Origin: Paucibacter sp. DJ2R-2
GTDB taxonomy: Bacteria; Pseudomonadota; Gammaproteobacteria; Burkholderiales; Burkholderiaceae_C
DNA: 64,000 nt
NCBI RefSeq assembly: GCF_025717675.1
Contig: NZ_JAJIRT010000001.1
Location: forward strand, 1,364,001-1,428,000
Reading direction: 5' to 3'
Each line of letters opens with the position of its first letter. Positions within the stretch are counted from its first letter, which is position 1. The notes under the pieces were generated by a model that worked only from the letters and a program-made list of their open reading frames with translations, was not told the origin of the DNA and searched no databases. The position numbers and the translations under genes are program-made. Below are positions 16,500 through 26,617 of this stretch, in pieces.

Positions 16500-17564
16500 A
16501 TGAACAGCGCACACCCACCCACCTCCGTCACTCCCTTCACAAACACCGGCACGGCCCTGGTCCTGGGCGCCAGCGGCGGCATCGGCGGCGAAGTCGCTCG
16601 CCAGTTGCTGGCCGCCGGCTGGCGGGTGCGCGGCCTCAAGCGCGAGCCGCCCAGCGCGGCCCAGGCCCGCAGCGGCATCGCCTGGCAGCGCGGCGATGCG
16701 CTGGACGGCGCAGCCGTGCGCCAGGCCGCCCAGGGCTGCCAGCTGATCGTGCATGCCGTCAACCCGCCCGGCTACCTTCGCTGGGCCGAGCTGGTGCTGC
16801 CCATGCTGGAGCACAGCATCGCTGCGGCGCGCGAGCAGGGCGCCTGCCTGCTGCTGCCGGGCACGGTCTACAACTACGCGCCGGATGCGCCCATGCCGCT
16901 GCGCGAGGGCACGCCGCAGCAGCCGCCAAGCCGCAAAGGTGCCATCCGAGTAGAAATGGAGCGGCGCCTGCAAGCAGCTGCGAGCGAGGCTGCCGAGCGC
17001 CCCTGCCAGGTGCTGATCGTGCGCGCTGGCGATTTCTTCGGCCCGCAGCCGGGCAACAACTGGTTTTCGCAAGGCTTGATCCAGCCGGGCCGGCCGCCCT
17101 CGCGCGTGCTGCTGCCGGCCACGCCGGGCGTGGGCCACCAGTGGGCCTTTCTGCCCGATGTGGCGCGCACCATGGTGGCCCTGGTGCAGCGGCGCGCTGA
17201 GCTGCCGGCTTTTGCAAGCTTTCACATGGCCGGCCACTGGGATGCCGACGGGCGTCAGATGGGCGAGGCCATCCAGCGCGTGATGGCACAGCACGGCCTG
17301 CCGCAGCCGCGGCTGCGCGCCTTTCCCTGGTGGCTGATGCGTCTGCTCGCGCCGTTCAAGGCCACGCTGCGCGAGATGCAGGAGATGCGCTACCTCTGGC
17401 GCCAGCCCCTGCGCATGGACAACGCCCGGCTGCGCGCCGTGCTCGGCGAGGAGCCGCACACGCCACTCGACGACGCAGTGGCGCAGAGTCTGCGCGGCCT
17501 GGGCTGCCTAGCCCTTGCCGCGTCTGTGGCGTCTCAATCGGCGGCGGCTGGACCAAGGGCATAG
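16500..17564 (+). CDS. NAD-dependent epimerase/dehydratase-like protein
   Basis: An atypical short-chain dehydrogenase fold of 354 residues. The Rossmann glycine motif is ALVLGASGGIGGEVARQL (about residues 19–36), with LLPGTVYNYAP and a GHQWAFLPDVARTMV block typical of extended SDRs that act on nucleotide sugars or similar. The usual YxxxK active site is not obvious: the expected region has SRKGAIRVEMERRL, with no tyrosine, so catalysis may be altered. It diverges from the LysR regulator. Substrate unknown; a role in uronate metabolism is possible from position but unproven. Confidence 0.8.
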   Translation: MNSAHPPTSVTPFTNTGTALVLGASGGIGGEVARQLLAAGWRVRGLKREPPSAAQARSGIAWQRGDALDGAAVRQAAQGCQLIVHAVNPPGYLRWAELVLPMLEHSIAAAREQGACLLLPGTVYNYAPDAPMPLREGTPQQPPSRKGAIRVEMERRLQAAASEAAERPCQVLIVRAGDFFGPQPGNNWFSQGLIQPGRPPSRVLLPATPGVGHQWAFLPDVARTMVALVQRRAELPAFASFHMAGHWDADGRQMGEAIQRVMAQHGLPQPRLRAFPWWLMRLLAPFKATLREMQEMRYLWRQPLRMDNARLRAVLGEEPHTPLDDAVAQSLRGLGCLALAASVASQSAAAGPRA

Positions 17565-17593
17565 GGCGAGCTGATTCGAATTTCCCTTGCGAC

Positions 17594-18985
17594 TCACTGG
17601 GAGGGCTTCGCTGCATCCGACCGAGATGCGCTAGCAGGCCGCTCGGACAGACGATGAGCCCAACTCTCATAGGCCTGGAGTGCACCCCGAGGCGAGGTCA
17701 CGAACCAGGCGTAGCCATTGCGACGCTCGGGGCTGATTCCAGCCACATCGTCGTGCAGAGACTTGTCGCGGTCTCCGAAGACCGGTTTCAAGGTCCGGGC
17801 ATCGTAGTAGCGAGCCCAAAGATGGCGAGCGCCGGGATGCCGACGAAGACCGCGCACCGTCGTGCCGGCAGGTCGATCCCAGACCTGATCGAAGATTTCC
17901 AACTCTCGCAAGGTCTGGACCGCCGCCTCCACAGCCGCAACGGTGTCGGCATCGGGATAGGGCAGGCGCATCAGGTAGATCAGGACGCTGGCGCTTTCGG
18001 AGCTGCTCAGCGCGGGCGGCTCATAGTTGCGCGCCGAGACGGGCAGCAAACTGAGTCCGTCGTGCTGCTGCGCCCACAACAGACGGCGCCCATCCACGCG
18101 CACCTGCAGCTCGACCAGCAGGCGGCTGGCGCGCTGCTGCGCCACCGCAGCCCGGCTTCGCAAGTCCGGTGGCACGAAGTCGAAAGGGCTGAGTGCGGCG
18201 GCGACATCCCCGAGCAGGCTGGCGACGCCCACCATCGCGTCATCGTTGAGGGTGATGGCATCGTGATAGCCGCCCTGCAGAGGCCAGACCTGCGGCCAGC
18301 CGCCATTCGGAAACTGGGCGCTCAACAGGTACTGCAGGCCTTTGATGGACGCAGCTCGATAAGCCGCAGACGCCGTTGCGGGCAAAGCTGCCTGCACCCG
18401 CGCCAAGAAACGGATTTCCGTCAGAGTCGCGTCGTTGTCGATGGTGCCGACATAACTCCATTCATGCTCATGCTGCGCGTCAAAATCACCCGCCTGCGCA
18501 AAAGCCGACGCATTGCTGGCCACAAAGGCTTGGCCTGGCTGACGCGGCGGCTGGTCGCGCGGCTGATTCTTGCCCCAGCCGCCGGCGGGCGTCTGAAAGC
18601 TCACGATATTGTCTGCGACCCACAATGCCTCGGCGCTGGCATACCAGGCGGACGGGCGATCCAGCGGCATGCTGGCTTCGCTTTTGCCCGAGCCCGGCGG
18701 AGCGGGTATGGCGTGCCCCGCACTTCGTTCAGCAGCCAGGACTGCGCGGTCCGTCTGGCGCTGTCGGGCCGAGGCGGCCAAATAGTCGACCCAGGCTTGC
18801 CGAGCAGGCTCCGCCAAGCCAGCCACGCGCTCCTGGTTCAAGGGCGGAGCCGGTGGGTTGCTGCCAATGACTGCAGCACCTGCCTCGGCACAAAGTGTTG
18901 CCAAGGCAAGCACGAAAACGCCTTGCCGAAGGCGGCGCTTCGCGCGACACAAGCGCGATGCTGGCGCAGGACGTAGTGGGAACAC
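17594..18985 (-). CDS. Secreted pectate lyase, PL10 family
   Basis: A polygalacturonate lyase with the (alpha/alpha)-barrel PL10 fold. After a basic, hydrophobic N-terminal export signal it shows DNIVSFQTPAGGWGKNQPRD, TIDNDATLTEIRFLARV, QFPNGGWPQVWPLQGGYHDA, and near the end LWARYYDARTLKPVFGDRD and SPERRNGYAW. The last two hold the family's catalytic aspartate and arginine. It is 463 residues from the GTG chosen here, which has GAGGAG 7–8 bases upstream; an upstream TTG in frame would put that ribosome-binding site inside the gene. It lies downstream of the fusion enzyme gene on the same strand. Confidence 0.9.
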   Translation of the reverse strand: MFPLRPAPASRLCRAKRRLRQGVFVLALATLCAEAGAAVIGSNPPAPPLNQERVAGLAEPARQAWVDYLAASARQRQTDRAVLAAERSAGHAIPAPPGSGKSEASMPLDRPSAWYASAEALWVADNIVSFQTPAGGWGKNQPRDQPPRQPGQAFVASNASAFAQAGDFDAQHEHEWSYVGTIDNDATLTEIRFLARVQAALPATASAAYRAASIKGLQYLLSAQFPNGGWPQVWPLQGGYHDAITLNDDAMVGVASLLGDVAAALSPFDFVPPDLRSRAAVAQQRASRLLVELQVRVDGRRLLWAQQHDGLSLLPVSARNYEPPALSSSESASVLIYLMRLPYPDADTVAAVEAAVQTLRELEIFDQVWDRPAGTTVRGLRRHPGARHLWARYYDARTLKPVFGDRDKSLHDDVAGISPERRNGYAWFVTSPRGALQAYESWAHRLSERPASASRSDAAKPSQ

Positions 18986-19058
18986 GATCGGTCTCCTCTT
19001 CAAGTTTCAATACCTGCGCCATGAACTGAGCTCACACCGCGGACATCCACGCCTTTGC

Positions 19059-21086
19059 TCATGGCTTGCTCTTGGAAAACAGGGAGTCCCAGCCGGCCTT
19101 GGGGCTCATGTCCTGCAACTGCCAGGCCGCCGGGTCGAAGGCACGCATGCTCGCGGGGTAGCGGGGGTAGCCACTCGACTCGGTTTCGCTGTCGATGATG
19201 CGGCCCCGCCCCTCGGCCACATCCGACAGCAGCTTGAAGTCGATGGGGTCGCGGTTCCAAGGGCGGGCGCCTGCCGTCAGCAAGATGTGGTCCTCCAACT
19301 GCGAGGCCGGCAAGGCGCTCAGCCGTGGCGGCAGATAGGCCGGGCGCTCGGCACCGCCGGCGGGCAGCATGCGGGCTGAGCCCGAGGTGTAGCGCCCGGT
19401 CTGCGCCGCGCTGCTGCCATTCATGTCCATCGCGATGTTGTCCGCCAGGTGCAGCTCAATGTCCCCGTGCCCACCCAGGCTGAACAGTGGTGTGCCGGGC
19501 GGCGTGTCTGGCCCGTAGCGCAAGGCATTGCCCACCAAAGCCAGCTTGCCTGTCTGATAGGGTCGGTTCAACCATTCGTGCGCAACAAGGTTGTAGTGCA
19601 CGGCCTTGGCGCCCGGGTTGTAGATCAGGTTGTTGACCATCGCGGCATACACGCCGCCCTTGAACAAGGCGTTGCGCTCACGATTGCTGGCGTAGATATT
19701 GCCGAGCAGCAGAACGCCCGTGGCGTTGTCGTGCACCAAGCTGCCCTTGGAATGCTCGCCCTTGGGGTGCACGCTCTCGGCCAGGCCTTCATAGATCAGG
19801 TTGTTGCTGTAGGTGATCTCGTGCGAGGTGGCGCGGCGCCAGGCGACCGGGTCAGCGCCTTCGAAGCGTGGCCCGCCGACCGACAGGTTTTCGTCCGTGG
19901 CCCAGGAAAAGCTGCAGTGGTCGACGATCACCTGGTGCGCGCCGGCATGGGTGGAAATGCCGTCGTGGTCAGCGCCACTGCGTTTCGCACGACCGTAGGC
20001 ACCGGGTCGCACGCTGAGGTGCTGAATCATCACGTCATGGCTGCGGATGTTCAGCTCGCCCTTGATGAGGGTGATGCCTGGCTCGGGCGCCGTCTGGCCG
20101 GCCAGTGTCACGAAGGGATGGCGGATCTCGAGCGCGTTCCCTTGCAGGTCGATGACGCCGCCGACTTCGAACACCACGATGCGCGGTCCTTCGGACTCCA
20201 GGGCCGCTCGCAGCGATCCGGGTCCACTTTGATTCAGCGTGGTGACCTTGATGATGCGTCCGCCCCGTCCGCCCAAGGTCCCGACGGCCCAGCCCGCATG
20301 CTGATAACTGGCCCTGTTCAAGGGAGCGGGCGCTGCGGCGGGCGTGGACTCAGCCGAAGGGGCAGAAAGCTCTGCGCAGTCTGGCTGCGCGCTGCGCGGG
20401 AGATCCAGGGCAGGGGCCTGTTTGGCCAACTCGCGCGACACCAGTTCGGCGAACAGGCAGGCGCCGCGAGGGCCCAGATGCGTGTGGTCAAAAGCAAGTT
20501 GCCCCGGGGCCGCCTGCGCCAGCGCATCCGCCGCCGGGCTGCCCAGCTCTCGTACGGCGGCCATGCTGAGATTGTGCAGGTCCACCAAGGGTACTTGCTG
20601 CTCTCGGGCCACGGTGCGCATCGCATCTGCCCAGGGCTGCAGATCATCCTGCAGCACGCCGGCCTTGAACTGGCGGCGCGTCAGCGGCGTCACCAGGACC
20701 GGCTGCGCCTGGACGGCACGCAAGTCCTGGATGAATCGGGCCAGGTTGGCCGGGTACTCGCGGGCCAGATCGGTGGAGCGACCCGGCTTGCCTGCTTGGT
20801 CGTTGTGGCCAAACTGGATCAGCACATGGGCGGGCGTGCCGGCTGGCCGAGCGCTGACCCGCGCCAGCGCACGCGCCCACAGCCCTTCGGCCCGATAGCT
20901 GAGCGTGCTGCGCCCGCCGCGCCCCAGATTCAGGCAAAGCAAAGCCGGCTCAAGACGCTGGCACAAGGCATCACCGTAACCGGTTTGCGGCGCCATGGTG
21001 CTGTCGCCCACGAGCAGCACGGTGGGTGCTGCTGCATGAGCGACGGACGCCATCAGGCACAGGGTTCCGATGACATGACGAAGCAT
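19059..21086 (-). CDS. Bifunctional GDSL/CE12-like esterase – PL1 pectate lyase fusion
   Basis: A 675-residue exported protein (signal peptide 1–18) carrying two enzymes. Residues ~20–235 form an SGNH hydrolase like rhamnogalacturonan/pectin acetylesterases (CE12): GDST with Ser29, GRGGRST, FGHND at 92–96 and DHTHLG with Asp200 and His203. After a proline/alanine linker (~236–258), residues ~259–675 form a PL1-type pectate lyase (LGGRGGRIIKVTTLNQSGPG, VDHCSFSWATDENLS, RNALFKGGVYAAMVNN). The lyase half closely resembles the lyase encoded after kdgK. Coupling deacetylation to cleavage in one chain is the inferred role. It starts 2 bases after the TonB receptor stop. Confidence 0.88.
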   Translation of the reverse strand: MLRHVIGTLCLMASVAHAAAPTVLLVGDSTMAPQTGYGDALCQRLEPALLCLNLGRGGRSTLSYRAEGLWARALARVSARPAGTPAHVLIQFGHNDQAGKPGRSTDLAREYPANLARFIQDLRAVQAQPVLVTPLTRRQFKAGVLQDDLQPWADAMRTVAREQQVPLVDLHNLSMAAVRELGSPAADALAQAAPGQLAFDHTHLGPRGACLFAELVSRELAKQAPALDLPRSAQPDCAELSAPSAESTPAAAPAPLNRASYQHAGWAVGTLGGRGGRIIKVTTLNQSGPGSLRAALESEGPRIVVFEVGGVIDLQGNALEIRHPFVTLAGQTAPEPGITLIKGELNIRSHDVMIQHLSVRPGAYGRAKRSGADHDGISTHAGAHQVIVDHCSFSWATDENLSVGGPRFEGADPVAWRRATSHEITYSNNLIYEGLAESVHPKGEHSKGSLVHDNATGVLLLGNIYASNRERNALFKGGVYAAMVNNLIYNPGAKAVHYNLVAHEWLNRPYQTGKLALVGNALRYGPDTPPGTPLFSLGGHGDIELHLADNIAMDMNGSSAAQTGRYTSGSARMLPAGGAERPAYLPPRLSALPASQLEDHILLTAGARPWNRDPIDFKLLSDVAEGRGRIIDSETESSGYPRYPASMRAFDPAAWQLQDMSPKAGWDSLFSKSKP

Positions 21087-21088
21087 GC

Positions 21089-24085
21089 TCAGAACCTGTA
21101 GCGCGCCCCGAACATGAACTCGCGGCCGGTGACGTTGTTGACCACCACGCTGTCGCGCGCCCGGCTGATGAACTGGTCGTTGGCCTGGTTGGTCAGGTTG
21201 ACGCCTTCCAGGGTCACTTCCAGCTTGTCATTGAACTTGTAGCTCAGGGACACATCGACGTTGAAGGTCTTGTTCTTGCCCTCGACATCGTTGTTGTTCT
21301 GGCCCGGCACCCGGGTGACGAAGCCGGAGCGCTGCGAGCCCGAGATGCGGGCGCTGAAGGCGCCGTCGTCGTAGTACAGCGTGGCGTTCCAGGACTTGGG
21401 CGAGAGGTTGATCAAGTCGTCGGTGATGGTGGCCGTGCTGGTGGGCGAGACCACGTACTCGATCTTGCTCTTCACATAGGTGTAGTTCAGCAGGGCGCCG
21501 AAGTTCTTGCCCCAGCCGGGCAGGAAGGTGAAAGGCTGCTGGTAGTTGAGTTCGAAGCCCTGCAGCTTGCCGCCGTCGGTGTTGATGGGGGCGGTGACCT
21601 GGAAGACCTCGTCGCCGGTGAAGTTGCTCGGCAGCAGGCTCATGGGCAGGCCGGTCTGCTTGAACGGAACGTTGTTGCGGATGCTCTGGATGTAGGTGCT
21701 GATGTTCTTCTGGAACAGGCCCAGGCCCAGGAAGGCGTTCTTGGCGAAGTACCACTCGATGCTGGAATCGAAGGTGGTGGCACGGAAGGGCTTGAGCAGG
21801 GGGTTACCGCTGGTGACCGACAAGGTGCCGGTGGTAGACACGGTACCGCCCGGGCTCAGATTGCCCAGCTGCGGCCGGGCCATGACCTTGGCCGCGGCGA
21901 AGCGCACGATCACGTCCTTGCTCAGCGTCGCGGCCAGATTGGCGGCGGGCAGCAGGTCGTCGTAGACATGGTCCACGGTCACGGCGGTGCCGCCGCTGGT
22001 GGCCTGGTAGCCGGTGGCCGCGAGTCGGGTCTTGACGTAGCGGGTGCCGACATTGCCGCGCACCGGGATGTCACCGAGGCGGGTGTTGAAGTCCAGCTGG
22101 AAGAAGGCCGCCTCGTCTTTCTCGGTGACGCTGCGGTTGTTGCCGCGCGCATTGCCGTTGGTGATGGACGAAAGCGTGAAGTCACCGGGGCCGCCGGCTG
22201 GGCCGCTCTTGATGCAGTTGCAATAGATGTCGTAAGCCTGGGCGATGGCGGCCAGATTGGGGATGACCCAGCTGGTGGCCGTGCCCGCGGGCAGGTTCTG
22301 GCCCTTGCCGAAGCCGGTCAGGCTGGTCGTCAGGCTGGCCACCGTGCTGCCGGCCGGCACCGGGAAGATGGTGTCGTTCTGGTTGACGCGGCGGAACTCG
22401 TAGGAGTCGAAGCTGTACTTCTTGTAGTCCACCCCGCCCTTGAGCATGAGCTTGTTGGGCATCACGTCCCAGGCCAGGTCCAGGTGGAAGACGTCGTTGG
22501 TGTTGCTGGCACCTTGCGGGCGGATGCGGATCTCGCTGCTGGTGGTGTTGGCGATGGTGCCGGCCTGGGTGCCGCTGGTGGCGACGGGCACACCGACCAG
22601 GGTCAGGGCGCCGCCGGCCTGGGTGGGGTCGAAGGGGTAGCTGATGGCCGGCGCGCGGTCGTCGGCGCTGAAGTCGATGCTGTAGCCGTTGACATTGAGC
22701 GCGTCCAGCGTCGTGGTGGTCTGCACCGGATTGCGGAACTTGCTGGTGGCGCGGCCGGCGCGGGCGGTCATGCGCACATGCTCGCCAAAGTCCTGCTCCA
22801 GGGTCAGGGTGGGCTGGGTGAAGGTGGTGGAGAGCTCGTCGAAACGCGACTCGGCGCGCACATCCACGCCGTTGAACACGCCCTTGATCAGCGCGCCGTT
22901 GGGCGCATAGCTGGCCGAGACCACGCTGGTCTGCGGCTTGCCGCCCTGGCCGGCGTTGCGGCTGAAGGAGATCACTTCCAGGAAGTCTTCCTGGCGGGTG
23001 GCGTCGAGCTTGGAGTAGAGCAGGTCCAGGGTCAGCAAGGTGCCGTCGGCCGGCTTGAACTGCACGGCGGCGGTCACACCCAAGCGGTCCTGGTCATGGG
23101 TCAAGCGGCCGTAACGGGGCAGGCGGGGGTGGAAGTTCTCGGCCTTGCTGGCCTCGTTGTAGGTCGCGATATTGGCGGCGGTGTTGGGCAGGCGCAGCAC
23201 GCCCTGAGCGGCCGGGCCGCAGGTGGTGGCGGTCGAGTTCGTCGGGTTGGCGGGCGTCACGCCCTGTGGGGCGCACCAGCCGCCGGAGGAGGGGCCGTTG
23301 TCCCAGCGCACGGTGCTGAAGCCTTCTTCCAGCACCTTGCGCTGCGAGTAGGCGCCCGAGATCAGCACGCCCAGCTTGTTGTCGGCAAAGGTGTTGGACA
23401 GCAGGAAGGCGGCGCGCGGCGTGGTCTTGCCGGACAGGTCGTTGTAGCCACCCTTGAGCGAGACCATGCCGGTGAAGCCCTTCAGGTCGAAAGGCCGGGT
23501 GGTTTGCAGGTCCACCGTGGCACCGAGCGAGCCTTCGTCCACATCGGCGGAGCTGCTCTTGCGCACGGTCAGCGAATTGAACAGCTCGGAGGCGAAGACA
23601 TTGAAGTCAAAACCGCGCGAGCGGTTGGCGCCGCCCGAGCTGTCGGTGCCGCCGGTGGTGGCCAGACCCTCGATGCCATTGATGCGCACGCGGGTGAAAT
23701 CCTGGCCCAGGCCGCGCACCGTGATGTTGCGGCCCTCGCCGGCGTCGCGGTCGATCACCACGCCGGGCACGCGCTGCAGCGATTCGGCCAGGTTGGTGTC
23801 GGGGAACTTGCCCATGTCCTCGGCCTTGATGACATCGACGATGCTGTTGTCATCACGCTTGGCGCGCAGTGCACTTTCCAGCGAAGCGCGCAGGCCGGTG
23901 ACGGTGACGGCGTCCAGGCTGGCCTTGGACGGCGCAGCCGGGGCTGCTTGTGTGGCCGCTGGCGGCGCGCTCTGCGCCTGGGCGCCGGCGGCCAGGGTGC
24001 TCAGGGCAGCCAGCGAGGCGAGCGAAAGCAGGCTGCGGCGGCAGGTGAATTGGGGCGTCTGCGGCGAAGCGGGGCGCGAGGTCAT
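21089..24085 (-). CDS. TonB-dependent outer-membrane receptor
   Basis: A 998-residue receptor that would import large ligands, here probably oligogalacturonides, using TonB energy. A signal peptide (to about AGAQA/QS, residue 37) is followed by DAVTVTGLRASLESALRAKR, a plug domain (DMGKFPDTNLAESLQRVPGV, GRNITVRGLGQDFTRVRING) and a long beta-barrel ending FMFGARYRF with the terminal phenylalanine required for outer-membrane assembly. The plug resembles the Caulobacter/Xanthomonas carbohydrate-type receptors. GGAG lies 8 bases before the ATG. It is first in an operon with the esterase–lyase gene, and kdgF lies upstream on the same strand. Confidence 0.93.
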   Translation of the reverse strand: MTSRPASPQTPQFTCRRSLLSLASLAALSTLAAGAQAQSAPPAATQAAPAAPSKASLDAVTVTGLRASLESALRAKRDDNSIVDVIKAEDMGKFPDTNLAESLQRVPGVVIDRDAGEGRNITVRGLGQDFTRVRINGIEGLATTGGTDSSGGANRSRGFDFNVFASELFNSLTVRKSSSADVDEGSLGATVDLQTTRPFDLKGFTGMVSLKGGYNDLSGKTTPRAAFLLSNTFADNKLGVLISGAYSQRKVLEEGFSTVRWDNGPSSGGWCAPQGVTPANPTNSTATTCGPAAQGVLRLPNTAANIATYNEASKAENFHPRLPRYGRLTHDQDRLGVTAAVQFKPADGTLLTLDLLYSKLDATRQEDFLEVISFSRNAGQGGKPQTSVVSASYAPNGALIKGVFNGVDVRAESRFDELSTTFTQPTLTLEQDFGEHVRMTARAGRATSKFRNPVQTTTTLDALNVNGYSIDFSADDRAPAISYPFDPTQAGGALTLVGVPVATSGTQAGTIANTTSSEIRIRPQGASNTNDVFHLDLAWDVMPNKLMLKGGVDYKKYSFDSYEFRRVNQNDTIFPVPAGSTVASLTTSLTGFGKGQNLPAGTATSWVIPNLAAIAQAYDIYCNCIKSGPAGGPGDFTLSSITNGNARGNNRSVTEKDEAAFFQLDFNTRLGDIPVRGNVGTRYVKTRLAATGYQATSGGTAVTVDHVYDDLLPAANLAATLSKDVIVRFAAAKVMARPQLGNLSPGGTVSTTGTLSVTSGNPLLKPFRATTFDSSIEWYFAKNAFLGLGLFQKNISTYIQSIRNNVPFKQTGLPMSLLPSNFTGDEVFQVTAPINTDGGKLQGFELNYQQPFTFLPGWGKNFGALLNYTYVKSKIEYVVSPTSTATITDDLINLSPKSWNATLYYDDGAFSARISGSQRSGFVTRVPGQNNNDVEGKNKTFNVDVSLSYKFNDKLEVTLEGVNLTNQANDQFISRARDSVVVNNVTGREFMFGARYRF

Positions 24086-24288
24086 GGCTTGTCTCCAATG
24101 GTTTGGGGCGGCGTCGCTCGGTCGGGGCCGGCTGACGCTCTGATGCGGGTTCGCACGACCCGGCGCCGTCTGTGCGGCTTGGCCGGTTCGGTTCTGGCTT
24201 GGAGGGCGCACGCAGGGCACCGCTACATCGGGAGAGCCGGGGCGGCCGCTGCAGTGCGGCCGCCTCCGGTGGCAGGGGGCTGGCCTGT

Positions 24289-24624
24289 TTAGAGGTAGTC
24301 CTGCCGAGGCGGGGAAAACTGGTCGAGCAAGGTGCTGCCGGCCTCCAGGGCCACCACACCGTGCGGGGTCAGGCGCGGCGCGGTGAAGGCATCACCGACG
24401 CGCAGAATCTTCTTGATGCCGGCCACATCGGCTTCGAAAGAGCCGCTGACCACAAAGGCGATCTGGTCATGCGCATCATGGGCATGGACGCTGCCGATGG
24501 CGCCCTGGTCGAACTGCACCAGCACCGACATCAGCTCCGGCGTGTGGCCCACGATCTTGCGGCGGATGCCCTCGCCCAGCTCGGTCCAGGCGCTGCTGGC
24601 GTTGTCGAAGTACGGTGTGCTCAT
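24289..24624 (-). CDS. kdgF: KdgF, cupin converting unsaturated galacturonate to its linear ketone
   Basis: KdgF speeds conversion of 4,5-unsaturated galacturonate to 5-keto-4-deoxyuronate, feeding KduI. It is a single small cupin of 111 residues. The metal-binding set is visible as His47, His49, Gln54 and His88 (SVHAHDAHDQIAF; LTPHGVV), one position offset from the published Yersinia KdgF residues. The ATG giving MSTPYFDNASSAW was chosen, with GGAG about 9 bases upstream; a longer frame would cover the promoter and operator. It diverges from kduI. Confidence 0.92.
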   Translation of the reverse strand: MSTPYFDNASSAWTELGEGIRRKIVGHTPELMSVLVQFDQGAIGSVHAHDAHDQIAFVVSGSFEADVAGIKKILRVGDAFTAPRLTPHGVVALEAGSTLLDQFSPPRQDYL

Positions 24625-24678
24625 CGGGGATGTCTCCTGCTGCGGCGCAAACGGCCGTTTCACGCATCGATGGTTCAG

Positions 24679-24717
24679 ACTATAGCGTTCCGCCAAATAA
24701 ATGAAACAGCGGTTCAC
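24679..24717. promoter_or_regulatory. KdgR-like operator and kdgF promoter, kdgF/kduI divergent region
   Basis: TGAAAC-AGCG-GTTCA (24702–24716) is an imperfect palindrome close to the enterobacterial KdgR box and to the element before kdgK. On the minus strand a −10-like TATAGT (24679–24684) lies 16 bases from TTTCAT (24701–24706), so the palindrome would cover the −35 region of kdgF. Control of both divergent transcripts by the KdgR homologue at the end of the locus is inferred. Confidence 0.6.
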
Positions 24718-24882
24718 TAAATAGAAACCATAATTCCGGGAAAGTCCTGAGCTGCGTTAGGCTTGCACCCATTCGCCGTGCCACAGGCCTTCTGCCTGGG
24801 CTTGCCCACCACCCCGCACCCCGACCGCCGCCTGACGCGTGCGGCTTCGCCGGCCCCCCGCCCGACCGCTAGGACCCCAGCC

Positions 24883-25719
24883 ATGGACATCCGCCAACCC
24901 ATCCACAGCGAACACGCACGAACCCTGGACACCGAGGGCCTGCGCCGCCACTTCCTGGTCGAGGACCTGTTCCAGCCCGACCAAGCGACGCTGACCTACA
25001 GCCAGATCGACCGCATCATCGTCGGCGGCATCATGCCGGTCGGCCAGACCGTGCGCTTCGCGCCCGAGCTGGGCAAGCACACCGGCACCGATTTCTTCCT
25101 GCAACGCCGCGAGCTGGGCCTGATCAATATCGGCGGCGCCGCCCGCGTCAGCGTCGACGAGCAGGTCTTTGAAATCGGCCCGCGCGAGGCCTTGTACGTG
25201 GGCCAGGGCGCCCGCGAGCTGGCCTTCAGCAGCGTGGACCCGGCGCAACCGGCCAAGCTCTACTTCAATTGCGCGCCGGCCCACACCGCCTACCCGCACC
25301 GCAAGGTGACGCTGGCTGAAGCCTCGCCCGAGACCCTGGGCTCGCCCGAGACCAGCAACCGCCGCACCATCTACAAATTCCTGGTGCCCGATGTGCTGCC
25401 CACCTGCCAGCTGCTGATGGGCATGACCCAGCTGGAGCCCGGCAGCCTGTGGAACACCATGCCCTGCCACACGCACGACCGGCGCATGGAGGTGTACTTC
25501 TACTTCGACATGAACGAGAACGCCGCCGTCTTCCACATGATGGGCGAGCCCAGCCAGACCCGGCACCTGGTGGTGCGCAACGAGCAGGCAGTGATCAGCC
25601 CGAGCTGGAGCATCCACTCCGGCGTCGGCACTCAGGCCTACACCTTCATCTGGGGCATGGTGGGCGAGAACCAGGTCTTCAAGGACATGGACCATGTGCC
25701 CATGACTGCGCTGCGCTGA
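24883..25719 (+). CDS. kduI: 5-keto-4-deoxyuronate isomerase
   Basis: Isomerises 5-keto-4-deoxyuronate to 2,5-diketo-3-deoxygluconate. At 278 residues it has exactly the length of E. coli KduI. The zinc site is at His196, His198 and Glu203 ([15 protein letters not shown]), with a further His in SWSIHSGVG near residue 245. The start [15 protein letters not shown] was preferred to a longer frame that lacks family similarity. First gene of the long plus-strand pectin operon; kduD follows after 55 bases. Confidence 0.97.
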   Translation: MDIRQPIHSEHARTLDTEGLRRHFLVEDLFQPDQATLTYSQIDRIIVGGIMPVGQTVRFAPELGKHTGTDFFLQRRELGLINIGGAARVSVDEQVFEIGPREALYVGQGARELAFSSVDPAQPAKLYFNCAPAHTAYPHRKVTLAEASPETLGSPETSNRRTIYKFLVPDVLPTCQLLMGMTQLEPGSLWNTMPCHTHDRRMEVYFYFDMNENAAVFHMMGEPSQTRHLVVRNEQAVISPSWSIHSGVGTQAYTFIWGMVGENQVFKDMDHVPMTALR

Positions 25720-25774
25720 GCGGACCCACGCGACATCGACCGACCCACAGGTCCACCCCTCACGAAAGCACCTC

Positions 25775-26536
<762 letters not shown>

Positions 26537-26617
26537 GCTGGACCCACCCGCAGGGCGCGACTGCGCCCTGCTCCCCAACCGTCGCGACAGACGACGAGAC
26601 CGCCGGAGACACGGTGT

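Noticed and set aside
21968-24292. 774-codon plus-strand frame opposite the TonB receptor
   Set aside because: Shadow of a strongly supported receptor gene; composition is dominated by Gly/Ala/Val/His without recognisable domains.
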